A stretch of DNA of 64,000 nucleotides. Origin: Membranipora membranacea (lineage: Eukaryota > Bryozoa > Gymnolaemata > Cheilostomatida > Membraniporidae). Below are positions 39,553-51,457 of this stretch, piece by piece. The stretch is from contig OU612069.1 of the NCBI GenBank assembly GCA_914767715.1, positions 4,526,001 to 4,590,000 of the forward strand, given 5' to 3'. The notes beneath the pieces were generated by a model. It made no database searches. It saw only the letters and a list, made by a program, of their open reading frames with translations, and was not told the DNA's origin. The stretch's first letter is position 1. The number at the start of each line of letters is the position of its first letter. Made by a program: the position numbers and the translations under genes.

Positions 39553-39690
39553 GAGATACCTTCGTGTAATAGTGGATAAATGTAAAATGTTTCATGAGCA
39601 TGTGCAATCTGTTTTTATCGGCATCAAGAAGAATGTGTATGTTGTGGATGATTTTGTGTATCTAGCTCTAAACCTATAGCAACTAAGCCC
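39553..39690 (+). pseudogene. Possible LINE thumb-domain fragment
   Basis: The frame reads MRYLRVIVDKCKMFHEHV followed by IKKNVYVV. This resembles the YLGVxID...F..H...V motif of LINE reverse transcriptases just after the palm. It is about 45 codons long with no further similarity. It may be a remnant of the LINE families seen nearby. Confidence 0.35.
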
Positions 39691-40559
39691 CTGATCCATA
39701 TTTGTTTACCTTGTATATTTACTATAGCTACACCAATTACAAATAAGGCTATCAGAAGAATGTCAAAATTTCTCAATAGGCTGCAGCCTAACAATTTCAA
39801 TGGAATAGAGGCAAATCAAGGGAGTTGGGTATATCCTAAGCAACTGCTGTTATGAAATTAATTTTGTTTGTTCGTTCAGATGATCTGAGCCAATGGACTG
39901 TGCCAGATGACTGCTTCACAGGTCCTCAAGATGTTCACCCAAACACCGCTGCTTGAAGTCTGAAAATACCTAACAGCTCATCGCGACTACCTGCAGGTTC
40001 TGCAAGGCATCCTATTGGCAAAGCGTTTGTGTATTGTGTTTTCATGCATCCAATTCAACTGACATGGCATGCTTACAAAAAAATCAATTTTCATGGGTAC
40101 TCATTTTCTGCATTGGGTGTGACCGTTCAAAAGCCAATGATGAGAGCAATTTTCTGTTAGTTTTCTCAACAACTTGAAGATGTTATGTATTTGATTGTGT
40201 AGATAATTCCGTCCGGTGTATTCTGAATTCCTGCTCAGCAGTTGTGGCTAGAGGGTAGGGAAGTTCAGGTGTATAGGGAAAAAAATCCATTGCAATTCAA
40301 CCCTGGTTCATACTCTGCAACTCGGAGTGCAAGTGCAAGTGCATCTCTACCTACTGTTTTTCAAAGTTCCTTGTAAAAATTGGATTTTCATGTAATGAAT
40401 CAAACCGATTTTATTATGATATTTTTGGTCGGACCTAAGAATAGTGGTAGATATGGCAAAGATTCAATAGGTGAATATGAATTGAATTGAAGGAAAAAAT
40501 TGTTACGATGGTGAAAATAATATGCGAAAAAGAATAGAATATAAGAGTAAGATTAAGTA

Positions 40560-41100
40560 TTAATTTTATATTCCATTAACCTAAATGACAAAAAGTCAAT
40601 ATTATGCATTAATAGTAACTTTTAGCCAAACGGCGCAAAATTCAGATCCCTGTACTCCCGTAAGCAATGCTGTGCTGCCAAAGTAGTAGAACTCAATTTC
40701 AAAACAGCCTCTTGAAGACCCCAAGTGGAAGATTTAAAATATCACAAGCATGCTATCCAAATATTGGTGTCGCTCATTGCTGTTCTAACATCCGCTTGTT
40801 TCAATGGATCTTTTTCTACTCTTTCTTGTTTGAATTTCATACAGTTTGTTAATGATGTCACAGTTATCTTTTCTTGTGAGAATGAAAAATTGATTGAAAT
40901 TTGAATTTTTCCATATTCTGCTAGCCATCCTTAAGATTCAGATCACTTTAACTGTTTTATTACAGTACCTCAACCCTTACAGTGTTACGATGTTGTGATG
41001 GGATATCTTTCAACGCAATTCCTGAATACATTTAGTTAGGCTTGAGAGTAAAATTGGCTTACTATTTAATATCAATTTTTACCTTGGTATAATATGTGTA
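40560..41100 (+). repeat. Direct repeat, copy 1 (uninterrupted)
   Basis: Matches 47160-47470 (aaaaagtcaat.ttatgcatt, ctccctgtactcc, tttcaatg...tcttgtttgaattt) and then, without a break, 49590-49800 (agccatccttaag, tacagtgttac). The second copy is split by about 2 kb carrying a LINE remnant. Non-coding. Confidence 0.7.
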
Positions 41101-41773
41101 GTTGTATATCTTTGCCCAATTTTGTTTTTGGCAGCGTGTTATATTTTGTAATTTATTGAGGTGAGTTTGTGCGTGAGAAATTTCAATAATTTTTTGATAT
41201 TTGAACTGCATATCGAGTTACCGGCTTTTTAGCATAATTATATTTGTGTTTTCCTTGGCTTTTATGTTTTGAACATCATCTCTATCAATGACAAACCATA
41301 GTTGTCATGACGTCAACTACTCCTCATTTGCGTTGCTGGTACTGTGCAGGAACTTATCTACTAATTCAAAGGTGAAACAGGATTGGGGTGCTCACCACCA
41401 CTAAGCCCTGTTATATCCCATGTCACTTATAACTATGAGATAATGGCCTGTCACGTCTCTAAATGCTGAGACATGATCAGTATTGTATTGTAGGGTGAAA
41501 TGAGGAAAGTTAAATTATTCTCGCAATATTATCTACTTAAAAACATTTAAAATTTAGATAGTACAGTTGAACTTTGTATGGTTGAGGTGAACAGTAGCTG
41601 TTTGGTGTCAGTAATAGGGCACCAATTTGAGCACAATGATAAACACTTATCGGCTTTTCTAGGCTTTTAATATAGATATCTGCGATGAGATCAAACAGCA
41701 AATAAAATGAAATGGAACAGCTGTTACAACTACTACTAGTACTACTAGTACAGGAAGTGCGGATATGACTTAC

Positions 41774-41914
41774 CTCTCTGGTAGACAAGTGATGCCGCAA
41801 TGGTACACGGTCAAGCGCTTTAGAGATTTCAGATCTCCTAACTCTGTGGGTAATGTCCGTAGCTTCACGCTATCCACTAAGTATAACACCTCAAGTTCTT
41901 TCAGACTGCAGACA
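41774..41914 (-). CDS. LRR gene, two-repeat LRR exon A
   Basis: A 141-bp phase-2 symmetric exon, with acceptor CCACCACAG and donor GTAAGT. The peptide contains VCSLKELEVLYLVDSVKLRT and LGDLKSLKRLTVYHCGITCL, two leucine-rich repeats with the same layout as exons B-D. The preceding exon (50903..51134) ends with the bases AG, which with the first base T here make serine. It is the most diverged of the four copies, and its flanking intron lacks the duplicated LINE-B context of the others. Confidence 0.85.
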
Positions 41915-43255
41915 CTGTGGTGGAAAAAAAACATGTGAAAAACCATAAATATAATACCATTGTAGGAAATAATGCGCAATAAAAAGCGACAAGAGAACTT
42001 CCAACAAAGTCAGAGTTTGATCATACTAGTATCATTGATATTTCAAACTAGAATATAGTAACCTTTGATAGTGAATCATTTGTGACTCTAGACATAATAA
42101 TATAAACATAATACATTGCTGTATGTAATTTCATGACTCGTGTAACTACACTCTGATATTAAGTTATATAAAGATAAACAAAGATAAGTAGTCTGTTTGC
42201 AAAGAGTGAATGGGCTAGGCGAATCAATTCATTTCATTGGCATCTATATCATTACTTGAGAAATTGTTTTTCAAAAGTGCCGAACAAGAAACCAAAAAAA
42301 TCGACTGAGTGTTTATAGATTATTATTGTAGCATGTAATATTTAATTATGGCTTTCTTGAAAAAAGAAATGCTGCCTCACATTCTTAAAACGATGCCTCC
42401 AGGTACCTCGCTTTGCAGATGCTACCTACCCTGGATAAAGTATATGCTATTTTATTATTGAGTTCTGTGCAATAGTGCTAGGAAATAATAAACAATATAT
42501 TATTGGCAAAGATTCAATTCATCTAGATAATTATCGAGCTTTGGAGTTATCATACTGAAATATTATATATAAGGTTTTTATCAGAGTATTCTAGCCAACA
42601 GAATCGGAATTGGTTGATCTATCAACCTGGATAGGGATGGGAGAATGTGAATCTGAACTGAACTCCGTTATTAATGAGAGAAAGTTTTAGATTGATTAAT
42701 TAACCATGTAACTTGTCATTTTTTCTGATTTAGATTTTGCTGTCTGGATAGATTTGGTTTCCTTGTAATGTAGGTATCGAAGGATATAATAGTAACCATG
42801 AATCAATGAATCTCAATCAGATGTTGCAGATAATAATATGAATATCCAGATGTGAAACTTAATCTATCAATGCTGACTTAAACCCACAGTGATGCTGGCT
42901 TGACAGTGATTGAAATAAGAAAATATAGCCTCACTCATATGAATGCCGCTATCTTGTAGAGATGTTAATCAATTAATAGTGAATTTTGTACGCTCATTAA
43001 ATATGCTAATCAATTCTTACAAGCGATTCGTGGTCAATTTATGATTTACCAGTAGTTGATAAAAACTGAGGAAATCAGACAAAGGCGATTAGAGTAAAAC
43101 AAATATCCCTGAACCAAACTATATTGTTATTTTGAAAACTGTAATAAAATGACATTCATGTCTGTTTGGAGTTGATAATCCAAGTATAACTTTCGAGCTG
43201 CACTTTCTAAGGGATTTGCTCTGGAACCTCCACTGACCAAAACCTTCTCAAACTG
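41915..43255. other. Intron with an orphan LRR-unit flank
   Basis: Positions 42655-42800 match 23040-23190, the sequence just outside LRR exon B (gagagaaagttttagattga...). No exon follows here. The rest of the stretch shows no gene. Confidence 0.5.
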
Positions 43256-44560
43256 GTGAATGAAATACGATGTATATCATCTGAAAATATTCCTTGTCAA
43301 TTTTTAAACCTTGCTGCACTGGACATCAAGAAATCTTTTGACTGTGTAACTCATATAGTAACTGAATTTACTCAAAAATTCAACAGTACACTATTGGTAG
43401 CATCCTTTATGAAAAAATCATTTATCAAACAGGTCTTAAACCATGAATGTTAATGGTATTTTTATCGATGATCTTACTAAATTGTTCTCTGTTTGCCAAT
43501 GACTGTCTCATCATGACCATTGGAAATGGCCCAAACCTTTCCATAAACAATATAGAGTATTCACTAGCCTTAGCTTTCGACTGGTATAATTGTAATAAAT
43601 TGATACTCAATGCGTCAAAGACAGATGTTATGACCGTCTCAAACAAATTTTCCCTAATCAAATGTTTAGGGCAAGTCATTCAAGCAGTCAGACAAATTAA
43701 AATATTTAGGAGTAATTTTAGATAAAAATATGAATTTTGTATCCCATGTCACAGAGATTAAACAAAAACTACACCCAATCATAGCAAATTTTGAGAGAAA
43801 TTGTAGGGTTCTGAATGAAACCTTAGCTGCAGTCTGGTACACACAGTTAACAAGACCAAACATTGAATATCTTGCTCAATTAGTTTTTGCTCCGATGAAT
43901 ATTATTGAACAAGAGTTGAATACCGATGTTTAAGAATCATAAATCTAAATTGCCCAGAAACTGAGAAAAGGCATTTGAAATTAAATCACCAACGGGTATT
44001 ATTATTTATCCCTTTTTACATCTTTAATCGATTGACGAAATGGTCTCTATTATCGATGACAATTAATGACTGTAAAATTAGAGACACATACAAGACTTGG
44101 TAAAAGTGAGGGCTTGATGCTTTTTATAGACAAATACAGGTTCTTCTTTGTGGAATTTTGTGCAAAATTATTTTATCACTTGCCCCTGACCGTTAAGCTA
44201 TGCCATGATCTCAAATCATACAAGACGTCAAAAGCCACCTTTTAAGTGCATAAATGTTTGACTTTTCTACTCCTCAATACTTGCATTTTTATTCTTCATT
44301 TACTCCATTAGATAGGAAATAGTGCATTCGAAATTTTCTCAATTTTCTCAATTGCCTGTAATCTCTGTATTTTTAAACCTTTGTGTGTCCTAGTATTTCA
44401 CCCACACATTCATAATTTACTTTTAATTTAATTTTAAAAGAATTTCCTTTCATCTTTGGTTAATGAACAAAAGTTCCTGAACTCATTAATACTACCAGAA
44501 CAAATATGCAATACATATATAAGTGATGATGTACTAATTGTTTGAATTAAGGTTATATCG
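43256..44560 (+). mobile_element. LINE-B: best copy of a second non-LTR retrotransposon remnant
   Basis: Frames at 43256-43453, 43447-43725 and 43730-43933 give reverse-transcriptase landmarks in order: LAALDIKKSFDCVTH, FIDDLTKLFSV, then ANDC where the catalytic FADD is expected, then LILNASKTDVMTVSNK and YLGVILDKN-like sequence, and WYTQLTRPNIEYLAQLVFAP. Shifts between frames and loss of the catalytic motif make it a pseudogene. Non-coding 3' sequence continues to about 44560. Shorter remnants of the same element lie near 340, 4880, 6170, 11040, 18150, 21860 and 23290. Confidence 0.78.
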
Positions 44561-46329
44561 CTAACCATGTGGATTCATTTTTCTTAGGTGGATCTGTGGC
44601 TGTTATTTGAGATTACTGTAATGTTGTAAGTGAGCACACCTATAATTCAGCCAGTTGAAGGCGATAAGTTGGCTTTTATTCAAATTGTGTAGCCTGCCAT
44701 ATGGTCATAACCTTTGTTTGTGATACCACCATGGCTAAGATAATTGTGAATACATATTCGGTTCTAATTTATATCACTTCGAAAACTAAATCACATGTAC
44801 GTAGTTTTGAATTTCATATTTTGGGAGTTGTGCTCACTCGCAAGCGAGAAGTGTCAGAATTACTCTCAAAGATAAACAAAGGCTAAAACAAAGAGATCTG
44901 AATACCCTAAAAATTTAAATATAAACTGTCTCCAATAACCCTGTTTCATCAATCAATGTTACATTTCCCTAGATATCAATCTCAACTAGGAAAATTAGCG
45001 AAGAGTGCTGTGAGAATAACATCACTATCAGAAATGGTCGAATGGACCTAGTTTTCCTTAAAAGTTTTCTATAACTCACTAAATTCCATAAATGCAGTGA
45101 AAACTCCTTTATTACACTAAAATTATTAGATTAATCATCAAAGCAAATTTTGCCCTTGCCAAATATTAAATACATATAATATAATGAAGACCAAATAGTG
45201 GAGTTGATATGCAAGGTATCAGAGCTTTTATTACTATCATTAAAATCATCCTCTTCCGAAATAGGACAGCTGCCATACATTTGTGAAACATCATAAGGAC
45301 TGATGGCAATAGATCAGATGAGAAATCCCACTGCAAAGAAGCTATCCATTGTCAGGCAAAATTATATTGCAACCCCACCAGAAACTTTCTTAAATTGTCA
45401 GGAAATCTCTTGAATTATTTGCCCTCAAGATCAGGTTTCGTTATTTGAGTTTTCCTCAAAATAACGAAACAAACACTCCTGTTTACTAGTTAATTTTATT
45501 TGCTTTTGGCCCCACTTTTTGGAAAAACTTAGGGCTTTTTTAAAGGTTACAAACTTGCGAAGGAGCAAACACGATTGGGCAATACATTGTAAAGATGAGA
45601 AAAGGTTTTCTTAAATACCCATACATAGTTTCTCTGACATTATATTTTGCAGTCTAAATAGGTTTGGATGTCCTTGTGATGCATGTATTACAGGAGGTAA
45701 CATTTACCATAAATAAATTGACTCGATCTAATTTTTTTTGGATATAATGGTTTGTAGGTATTTCTTGTGATGCAGGTGTTGCAAAACAGATATGGAAGTT
45801 AATATATGAATGCTCATTTAAACCCACAACTTTGCTTGCTTGAGGACCAATCGGTGTTGTTGAAATGTAGCCTACTTCCTATTTATGTTGATCATTCTCA
45901 AAGTAGATTTATATTACCAGACTCAAAAACTCTTTGAATATTTGAATGCTTCATTCTTGCGAGCGATCCCATTTGAAGTTTTGGGTTATGCAAATTCAGG
46001 AACGCATTCAAATGTCATCAGAGCAAAAAAATTTACCAAGCTTCAGACTATGGTATTAGCTGCTCGCCGTTGAGTGTTAAGAAAAGTGTTGAAAGTGAAA
46101 ATGAATGTCGATATGGTTTTTGAATGTAGGTCATGTTACTATTGTTGGCTTGGGTATGAATTGGAAGGAGAAAATATAATCCACATGGATACCCATAATT
46201 TTCAGAGATGCTCATCATTTCATAGTGAGATTGACACACTGTCTCGATTCGCAAATTCTTCATTCCAATAAATTTTATAAAAAAAGTATGAAATGCGATC
46301 CACTACTGGGTACTTTACCACGAGCTGGC
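44561..46329. other. Intron with duplicated fragments, no gene seen
   Basis: Positions 44570-44750 match 23830-24050. Positions 45545-45730 resemble the flank outside LRR exons (ggagcaaacacgattg..., ataaattgactcg), but no LRR exon lies next to it. Two short overlapping open frames at 45885-46271 resemble no known protein. Confidence 0.45.
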
Positions 46330-46735
46330 ATAAGCCAGCAGTAGGCAGGGGATGAGATGTGCTATATCCCCTTCGCTATTCGTTATGGTGATGGATATAG
46401 TTATACAGAATTTACAAAGCAGTGTGAATGGGATTTAGGTTGCGAATAACCAAATACTTCTGCCAATGAGGGCATTTATGGACAAGACTCAGGTTGTGGC
46501 TTTAATCTATAGACTGTATGAGTTGATAAAGAGATGTGTGATGCGATTCAAACCTTTCACAAGACAGTCCCTGCCTCTGTGTCAAGGTAAACCTGTACCG
46601 AATACCTACTTCATAGAAACAGAGCTTATTTTCACGCATGCAGAGCAGCCTGCGAAGAGCTTAGGAAGATGGTATAGTTTTCTGATCACAGACAGGTTTC
46701 GCTGTCACATTATTATCCTGCACACAGCATAGCAT
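46330..46735 (+). pseudogene. LINE-D: reverse-transcriptase palm remnant
   Basis: Conceptual translation gives CAISPSLFVMVMDIV, then LPMRAFMDKTQVV, then MRFKPFTRQSLPLCQGK and EQPAKSLGRWY. This follows the pattern ISPILF...LPxxRAYMDDxT...KPxKSRSLxLxxGK...EKPxKSLGRWY of a non-LTR reverse-transcriptase group. The catalytic YMDD reads FMDK and a stop lies between the first two blocks, so it is inactive. It is a different family from the LINEs at 2.2, 43 and 48 kb. Confidence 0.65.
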
Positions 46736-47159
46736 TGCTAGGCAGACCATCAATTCAAACATAAAATCAACAAAAACTTAGCCTTAGTCGGACTCAAAGC
46801 CCTAAATAATTATTCAACAAGTTATATTTGATCAAAATTTTGCATTTTCATCCTTGTTTTGTCCTCAGGTCAGTTTACGATTCAGTGTTTGATTTTTAAA
46901 ATAATGTTGGCTAACTCTTCTGATTTGTAAAAGGTTGAATGAGCAAACATTATTTCTTATTATTTCTAACGGTTTCTAGAGAAACCACCTATAATAAAAA
47001 TAATTATGACGTGTATGTTAATAATGACAGAACACATCATTTAAAATCATTGCCATTATTTGCTCTTACAATAAACCATGTCAACATTTTTTTTCAAAAA
47101 AACCTGGACCTTTAATTGATGCAACTACAGAGCCTGTGTAGAAATAAGTTTTAATTTCA

Positions 47160-47470
47160 TATTCAAATGACCATAATGAAAAAAAGTCAATGTTATGCAT
47201 TATTGGTAACCTTTATCCAAACTGCGAAACATTCAGCTCCCTGTACTCCTTGTCAGAAACGCTGCCAAGGGAGCAGACCTCAAGTTCAAAACAGCACCTA
47301 TAAAGGAGCAGCCACATGCCTTTGGAAAACTCTTGTGGAAGATCCAAAATATCAAAGGCATGCCATCCAACGAGTTTACAGGCCAGGTAGAATATTGGTT
47401 TCTCACTCATAGCTGTCCGAACATTTACTTGTTTCAATGTAATTTTCCTACTCTATCTTGTTTGAATTTA
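47160..47470 (+). repeat. Direct repeat, copy 2 (left half; right half 49590-49800)
   Basis: Matches 40560-40860. The continuation of copy 1 (40880-41100) is found only at 49590-49800, so about 2 kb was inserted in this copy. The inserted part holds the LINE-C remnant. Open frames here are not kept between the copies. Confidence 0.68.
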
Positions 47471-47829
47471 CCCACGGGTTGTCAATGATATCGCAAATGT
47501 CAGTTCAGTTCAGTGAAACTATGAGAAAAGCAAAGTTTTGTGGTTGTATCGGGAGTGTATTGCAGCTGAAAAATTGAAATTCTAAAGTTTAGCTAATCTA
47601 GGGTGACTCATAATATTTATTACCTATTTATTTGTTTAAAGAGGTTTTCTGGAAAGTTTACAGATAACAGAGTAGTTAAAAAGTAACTTGTTGACCTCTA
47701 ACACACAACTTAATAAAAAAAAAGGGGTTATACACAAATAAATGATGATGTTCTAGAAATAGGAAAGTAAGCTGTATATGGCATTATAGAAAAAGAATAT
47801 TATATATATATTATCATAATTATTGTACT

Positions 47830-49135
47830 TGTAATGATTATTAATAATGCATTCCTTAAAAGATAGTGGGTTGTCAGCCGTTTTGCATTTCAATCTGAAA
47901 TTGTGCAGTAGATTTAAAAGAGCTATTTTGCCAAAATGTGTCCTGAAGGAAGGCTTTATTACTGAAAATTTACGTCTCAGGGAGTGTTGGCGTTTATTAA
48001 ACTTTTGCACCAGGTGAATAATGCGCTTTGATGCTTTATTTGTGGCTACTTTCTTATGTGTAAATTTGTGAAATAGGTTATTTCTTCTACATTTTAGGGT
48101 GAGTAAGTTTTAGAGTGATCTACCAGTTGTGACAGAGAACTTTTTAGGTGTAGATATTATTTTGATTCTAATTTCTTTATTCTGGACTCTTTCAATTGTG
48201 TCTGCAGTATTCTAAGATAGATCCAACAAGAAATTTGTAAGTCATGTGTCATATATTTTTTTCAGAATTGAAAGTTGGTATACTACTCTGTTCGCTTTAG
48301 TTGCCGTTTCATTGACATGGATATGGAAAGATAAATCAGTATCCGGGTAACCCCCAGTTCATTGATAGAGAGTTTTGTCTCAATTTTTGAGGTTTGAAAA
48401 CTATTTGGTATAAGTTGTTAATGTTTCTGTTGGAAAATATGCAGAATTGTGTTTTTTCAATGTAGAGTCTCAGTAAGTGGCTATGATACCAATCTGATGC
48501 TGTCTGTAGCAGAGTATTGGACTCCGCTAGTACTTCATTTATGCTTGTGGCTGTTCAGTAGATTAGTGTATCACCTGCATAAGTGAATTTTCAAATGTTG
48601 ATAGAAATCCATTGATAGCTAAGTTAAAGAGGATAGGGCCCAGAATGGAACCTTGAGGTACCCCACAGGTGATTGCTTATGAACTAGATCGTGACAACCC
48701 TAGTTTCATTACTTGATATTCATTTTGAAGATAGATCAAAGTAGTGCTGTTGCAGAACTAAAGTATTGTTTTTTTTCCAATATGTATAGAAGAAGTCTGT
48801 GATTGATTGTATCTAACGCTTTTTTTGGACATCTAGGGATAAGGCTCCAATGTAACAAGGAGTGGGTTGGTCAAGTTTAATTTCCCATTGTTGCAGCACA
48901 GATAGCAACATTTGCTCGGTTGAATGATTCTGAAAAAATCCGAATTGTAAGTCTCAGAATAAGTTGTGTTTCTTTATGTAAGACATCATTTGATTTTTCA
49001 TGTCAAGTTCAAACATCTTTGACAGGATTGGAAGCAAGGATATTGGTCGATAGTTTGATGGGTCACATTTGTAACCCTTTTTATGAATTGTCGTGACAGG
49101 GGAAGGTTTTAAGCGGTCAGGGAAGATTTACCGGA
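47830..49135 (-). mobile_element. LINE-C: decayed non-LTR retrotransposon, minus strand
   Basis: Reading the minus strand from 49135 down, the pieces are a block near 49110-49060 resembling PSPVTTIHKKGYKCDPSNY, then RPISLLPILSKMFE-like sequence, a STEQMLLSVLQQWEIKLDQP block, ALSLDVQKKALDTINH near 48830, GSILGPILFNLAINGF near 48650, and a C-terminal VQNKEIRIKII block near 48190. The open frame 48010-47753 (NKRQHSLRRKFSVIKPSFRT) would be the tail. Multiple stops and frameshifts. It interrupts a direct repeat (copy 2 at 47160-47470 and 49590-49800). Confidence 0.7.
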
Positions 49136-49589
49136 ATGGATAGCGGGTAGGCAATTAAGTAAACTATTATTTTATCATTGCTGGTATGCCACTTAACCCA
49201 CCACTCTTGTCTGCGTTAAGTGAAACTGATATAATATAGGCTTCAGTATAAAAGATGATAAATCTCAAGTCCATGTTTGGACAATCAATTTAGTATATCA
49301 AACACATAGAATCAATGATGATCATGACAAAAAGTCCTTTTAATGGTTTTGGTTGAGCCAGTCTTATCAGTCTCTGAATTTGTAGATGTATAATGTATGC
49401 TTGCTGGTCAGAGACGTATTATAAACTCAGCCTATGCACCAGAAGGTTCAATCAATCTGATTTTCATCATGTTCTCAGTTTTGCAATCATTTTGGTCAAG
49501 TTTTGGATCCTCAAACAACTTAAATTTAGCAAATAATAATATTGTGACAGTGAGTGAGCAGAAGCTTCACATTGTGACAATTAACTTCC

Positions 49590-49800
49590 AGAGCCATCCT
49601 TAAGCTTCAGATAACTATTACTGTTTTGTAAGATACCTGAAGCCCTCACAGTGTTACAATGATAAGTGATGGGGTATCAAGTTATCAAGAAATTTCCAAC
49701 GCGATGCCTGATTACATTTAATGGGGACTGAGAGTAAAGAGATTGAAATAAAAAGCTTACTCTTAATATCAAATTTTAGCTTGGTATATATTACATATAT
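49590..49800 (+). repeat. Direct repeat, copy 2, right half
   Basis: Matches 40900-41100 (ccatccttaag.ttcagat, cacagtgttac, ctgagagtaaa, taccttggtata). It is followed by a short TA-rich run at 49790-49810. Confidence 0.65.
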
Positions 49801-49811
49801 ATATATATTAA

Positions 49812-49925
49812 GCACTCAAACGGTGGCGGGTTGCTGGTAGAGGCATTTCATTATCAACCACTTTCTGAAGAGAAAGTGGTTGATAATGAAATGCCTCTAC
49901 CAGCATCCCGTCATCGTTTGAGCGC
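49812..49925. repeat. Near-perfect palindrome: 55-bp arms, 4-nt loop
   Basis: Arms 49812-49866 and 49871-49925 pair with only four DNA mismatches around a GAAG loop, and the innermost 35 bp are perfect. The outer ends read gcactcaaacg and cgtttgagcgc. Two of the four mismatches would be G-U pairs in RNA copied from the plus-strand sequence. It could be a small foldback/MITE-like element or a hairpin RNA gene, and the sequence alone does not decide. It sits in the LRR gene's intron, right after a TA-rich run. Confidence 0.85.
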
Positions 49926-50902
49926 ATAAACTAACCAGTGTCCTGATATTGCGCAGCACAACTGAAGAATACAATTAATGATGACCTTTAATTCACACAA
50001 CTTATCATAAATTTATCATAACTTTGTTTATAATTGTATGACCCTGTAGCTAAACACTACTCTTAGGTTTTATGGGCCACGGGGTCAAATTTCTAATGTT
50101 CAGAGACTAGTTGGAAAATTTGGATATCAAAGTTATATTATTAATAGCATGATCAGCGGTATTCTATACAGAGCGAGAATGACATAAAGCTAACTGGTTA
50201 GTCAATGTCTACACGATAGTGATCAACTGCTCTTGAACAAGATAATGGCAGTGGCATTAAACTACTGGGTGAAGAGCAGGATAAATTTGTATTCATCATA
50301 ATTTGTTTGGTTATTTTGTTAGATTTATGCACTGGTGTTGGCATGATGCTCTGTAAAATTGACAGAAACGCATCGCTGGGTTGTGTTTTTATGATTTCAT
50401 ATTTCGGAGTATTTCATTTGTGATCACCTAAAAATTGCCTAATGTAAACTATAAAGCAACATCATCATTAATGTTGTTATATCAACCTCACAAAAACATT
50501 TATGAAGATGATTGTATATTGACTAAAAAAACTCACATCTACTGCTTGTTCTAAATCTCATTACAGTACAGGCAAAACAGATTGGATTCTATCAAATTTT
50601 AGAATAACCCGCCCTTCCTACACATGAAGATGAACCTGAGAAGCATTTAAAACATTTTCACCTGGATTGTCAAAAAAAGTGTCAATTCAGTTAGAAACAT
50701 TTTATCTTGGAAATCGAAATCTCCTCTGATTTATCAGCAATAGGCTATGATTGTTGGTCTAGTTTCACACTATTGAAGAATACATTGGGCATCAGCTCAA
50801 CCTGCATGATAATTTTTCGTAGTACAGTGTGTAGGCACTCAGTTATGCATAAAACACAACATTGGGTTATACAAACTCAATCGTATATGGTTGAACATTT
50901 AC
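49926..50902. other. Intron sequence, nothing recognised
   Basis: AT-rich unique sequence downstream (in gene direction) of the second LRR-gene exon. The 50707-50910 plus-strand frame overlaps the splice donor of the minus-strand exon and is not supported. Confidence 0.5.
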
Positions 50903-51134
50903 CTCTGTAGCTGATCTACATGTGGTGTGTACTCGAGCCAGAGCTCTTTCAGGTGAGGAGCTATCTCATGTAGATAAGGAGGGATATTACCTCTGATCAT
51001 CATATGTGTGATATGGAGACATTTAGCTTCTGCTGTAAGTTCTGATAATGTCAGAGATCTTAGTGAGTCCTCATCACAGTAAGTTATTTTTTCTATCTCA
51101 GGTTCTCCAGCATGTCGGTACCAGACATCATACC
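50903..51134 (-). CDS. LRR gene, exon 2 (N-terminal LRR-like domain)
   Basis: A 232-bp exon between acceptor TTGTCTAG and donor GTAAAT. It enters in phase 1 (the G left by exon 1 plus GG gives glycine) and leaves in phase 2, matching the LRR exons. The peptide starts YDVWYRHAGEPEIEKITYCD. Its second half, HITHMMIRGNIPPYLHEIAP followed by LKELWLEYTPHV, has the leucine spacing of irregular leucine-rich repeats and probably begins the LRR solenoid. The frame is open only within the splice-bounded region. I do not recognise the first 30 residues. Confidence 0.75.
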
Positions 51135-51457
51135 CTAGACAACAAGTAAATAATGAAAACAATGCAACGCAAATATCAAATGATTAAGGAGGGAGCGATT
51201 TTTAGTGTTAGTCCCTCAATTGAAATTATTTGGTTGTGGGACGGTGTACCTGATCCTCATAAACCTCACCCCATGATTGAGCGCCAGTCAAATAAAAATC
51301 TTAAAAATCAGAAATACAAAACAGCAACACTAATAGTGATAAAGGATTTAATTGCTTAATCAAATCCAGATGAATTACACAACACTGCACATTATATTCT
51401 CATTTGTTTGCCATTAAATGCATTTGCTAGAAGTAAACTTTGGGCCAAAACTCCTAC

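Larger units (their letters stand above)
39271..41773. other. Intron sequence, no gene seen
   Basis: Holds a possible LINE thumb fragment at 39553-39690 and a direct-repeat copy at 40560-41100, both listed separately. Between and around these I see nothing but AT-rich unique sequence. Confidence 0.5.
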
